A stretch of 64,000 nt of DNA from Tetragonia tetragonoides (taxonomy: Eukaryota; Streptophyta; Magnoliopsida; Caryophyllales; Aizoaceae): the NCBI GenBank assembly GCA_038025085.1, contig CM076143.1, forward strand, positions 36,974,501 through 37,038,500, in the 5' to 3' direction. Of this stretch, positions 61,487 to 64,000 are shown one piece after another (position 1 is the stretch's first letter; every line of letters starts with the position of its first letter). The notes under the pieces were generated by a model that saw only the letters and a list, made by a program, of their open reading frames with translations, did not search any database and was not told where the DNA came from. A program made the translations under genes and the position numbers.

Positions 61487-64000
61487 TGTAACGCCCTGGA
61501 TTGGATAACTCTAATTAAACATGCTTATGGGCCCTTAATCCAATCCAAGACATTACTGCCATACTTGTAACAAGACAAGCACAAGGCAAAGATCGATATA
61601 GAGAACGACAAACATACTTGATTTATTATATTATAAAAGTAGAGGTTAAATAGTTGTATTGTTTAAAGACTACATCATTAGTTATACTATTGAGTTATAT
61701 GGGGTTCTCCTCCATCCGCGGAAGCCACGGAGTTAAACAACAGCAAAAACATGCGATAAGCATGCACAAAAGGGTTCCTTCCATTCTTCACTCTCTCCCT
61801 TGCCCAAAATCTTCCAAAATGATCCAATATCCACGCAAGAAGAGATGACACAAAACAAAAGAAAATTAGCGAAAGCTAAGCAATACTCACCCAACTTTGT
61901 AAAATACATTTTGTTTATACTCAAAATACATTTAGCATTAACAACCATCAATCATAATACTAATACTTATAATAACAACAATAATCATTCTTAGAGAGAT
62001 TGTCTGTTCTTATAGTCATAGCTAATCTGTTCTTTTATGTACAAAGCCATGCATACGTACAAGATTTACATGCAAAGAGTAGTATACATTCATCAATACT
62101 CACCAACTCGTAATTACTCAGAAAATGACCTTTGAGATCTATTAAGCTATAGTTTAACTTAAGTCACAACATGCAAAAACTAGACTTCTAGGTTAGGTAG
62201 TGAGGAAGAGCATAGCACAACTCAAACTCTATGAGTCCTACACTCGGGTTCGATGACCCTACAAATCATAATTCATTCATTTGGCCTTCTTGGCATAATC
62301 ATATCACTTCGGGTTTATACCCTACATAAACTTCAGATTAAACCATGATTAAGCGAGATACTCAGGATTAGTTAATCCCTACAGCTTAATCACAATGGGT
62401 GTAACCCCACATCATTTTATTAAAGTGTGCACACTAGGCATGCTCTTCAATATCCCTAGGGTGCCAAGTTTGGGAGCACACTACAATAAGTTAGTAGACA
62501 TGTTTATCTTGTCTAAGTCGGTCATATTCATCTCAATAAATATGACTACATATCACCATTATTTCATCACTTGCATAATCGATAATCATAAATCATATAC
62601 TTCCCAAACTTGTTCTGTTTCACAATAATCATATACTTGACATTTGATCATTCAATACTTCATATATTCATACATGCATGTATATAAACTCATAGGCTCT
62701 TATTAACATCAATTCGGTCACTTGGATATGCAAAACACAATATTAACATGCATGTATATAAACTCATAAGCCCACTTTTATACTCAATATTACTCTTTTC
62801 AATTCCCAAATCTTTATTATCATTTCATTTGATAATTCCTATTTTTATTCTACCATTTTAACTTACAAAAATGCTAGGTTAGAATTTAAAGAAATTTAGA
62901 GAAATTTAGAGATAAATAGTGGATAAATGATTTTGGTCATAAATAGTCAAGATCAAGTTTACGTAAGTTTATAAATGGACATACAAGAACATATTTAGGA
63001 TTTTCAACTTATTTAGATCTTGATTTCCTAAATTTTTTTCCTTTGTACCTTCGATTATGGTCAATTATTCTGTTTAGGGTTTCATTTCTTAAATAAGAAC
63101 TTTTAGGTGTTAATAATAAGTTAAACTTTAGATAAATAGTAGTGCAAGAGGTTAAACCTTGATGGTGTCTCGTGGTGGCTCTTGATGGCCCGGGAGCTTC
63201 ACGTTCGGGTGATGGTGGAGCTAAGGTGGTGGAGACGGTGGTGGAAAAAAGAAATAATGAAAGAGTTAGAGTTTAGAAACAATGATGGAATAATTAGAAG
63301 TAAATACAAGAGAATATGTATAGATGATTATTGCATGAGTTTGTTTAAGTTTTCTTACCAAAATTTCTTCTCTTTCTCAATACTTCTTCTTCTCTTTCTA
63401 CTTTATTTTGTTAATTGTTTTTGCTTAGAGTTTGAGTGAGAATTGAAGGTAAGATGATGATGTATAAAGAGAGAATGCAAGAGAATATTCTAGCTTTTGA
63501 GAAGGATGTTGTTTTCGGTTTTGGGGAAGAAGAAAAGTGGGCTTTTGTAAGCTTTGCTTGTTGCTTTAGTTCTAATATTTGGGAAGAAAGATTTTGTTTT
63601 GCTTTTGATCTCAATTGGATTCTCTTTTATTCACTTTGCTTGTTTTTATAAAGGCTAAGGTCTTTCCCTTCTATTCTCTTTCTCTTCTAACTGTAACTCC
63701 CCCTTCCCCTTGCATGGTTTTATTTTGTTTTCTTAGCTTAGTTGCATTAGCAAATACTAGAACATGGCATGTTTACCCTTAGTAGGCTTAGTAAGCATAA
63801 GTTACATGGTGTAACTTTAGAACGTTGACAACTGTAAAGAAATGTCATGGTAAGTTGACAAGTAAGCTAAAATGAATAGTAGAACAATTAGGGAAAAGTG
63901 GAAATTAACACAAGTAAAGGTCTAATTATGCTAAACAAAACCGTAAACATAAGTTAAGTAAGCTAATTGAGTAGTTTAGTTAATTAATCAAGTAGGTTTT
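61487..64000. other. Possible LTR of another retroelement running off the window
   Basis: Begins TGTAACGCCCTGGATT exactly where the small element's LTR 2 is broken, as expected if another LTR element inserted there. There is no coding domain, and the other end is not in the window. Contains repeated CATGCATGTATATAAACTCA (62,670 and 62,749). A region near 63,150-63,660 has weak open frames without known motifs. Confidence 0.3.

Noticed and set aside
63182..63651. Frames of 67-85 codons near the right end
   Set aside because: No recognisable domain, overlapping frames on both strands, inside probable LTR sequence.

Overview
The window is nuclear DNA of a flowering plant, most likely a eudicot. 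It has spliceosomal GT-AG introns, AT-rich intergenic DNA and nested plant transposons: Ty1/copia with tRNA-iMet primer sites, LINEs with zf-RVT ends, MULEs, hAT, Tourist-type MITEs, Helitrons and tRNA-derived SINEs. I suspect Caryophyllales/Amaranthaceae, but nothing in the sequence proves it.

The backbone is a tandem pair of ZINC INDUCED FACILITATOR-LIKE (ZIFL) major-facilitator transporter genes on the + strand. Copy 2 (48,187-57,472) can be spliced by eye into 17 exons, 1,464 nt, giving an uninterrupted 487-residue protein with the family motifs. Copy 1 (37-23,545) aligns to it exon by exon but is dead. Exon 1 carries a 2-bp insertion and a stop, the exon 6 splice acceptor is lost, and exons 11 and 16 are deleted. 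Its introns are swollen by LINE pieces, two SINEs, a Helitron, copia scraps, a complete young copia element and an orphan first exon of a ribosomal protein gene (eS24).

Between the copies (23.5-48.2 kb) nearly everything is mobile DNA. In order: a 1.7-kb MULE deletion derivative with 9-bp target duplication; two abutting Tourist-like MITEs; an old TIR element holding a CGTGCCGTGC-type repeat; a processed retrocopy of a TPR protein gene with poly(A) and target duplication; a SINE split by a decayed copia element; a TIR element with a GC-rich core; two copies of a TIR family carrying 43-44-bp minisatellites, separated by a Helitron that itself holds a MITE; and a hAT element with 8-bp duplication.

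Downstream of copy 2 (57.5-64 kb) lies a second, unrelated MULE remnant. As in the first, a GRF-zinc-finger gene points towards the transposase gene. It is cut by a small LTR element, which is cut in turn by sequence beginning TGTAACGCCC that may be another LTR element running off the window.

Only two reading frames look intact: ZIFL copy 2 and the 1,336-residue gag-pol of the young copia element. The two ZIFL copies act as filled-site and empty-site references for each other, which lets several insertion boundaries be read to the base.
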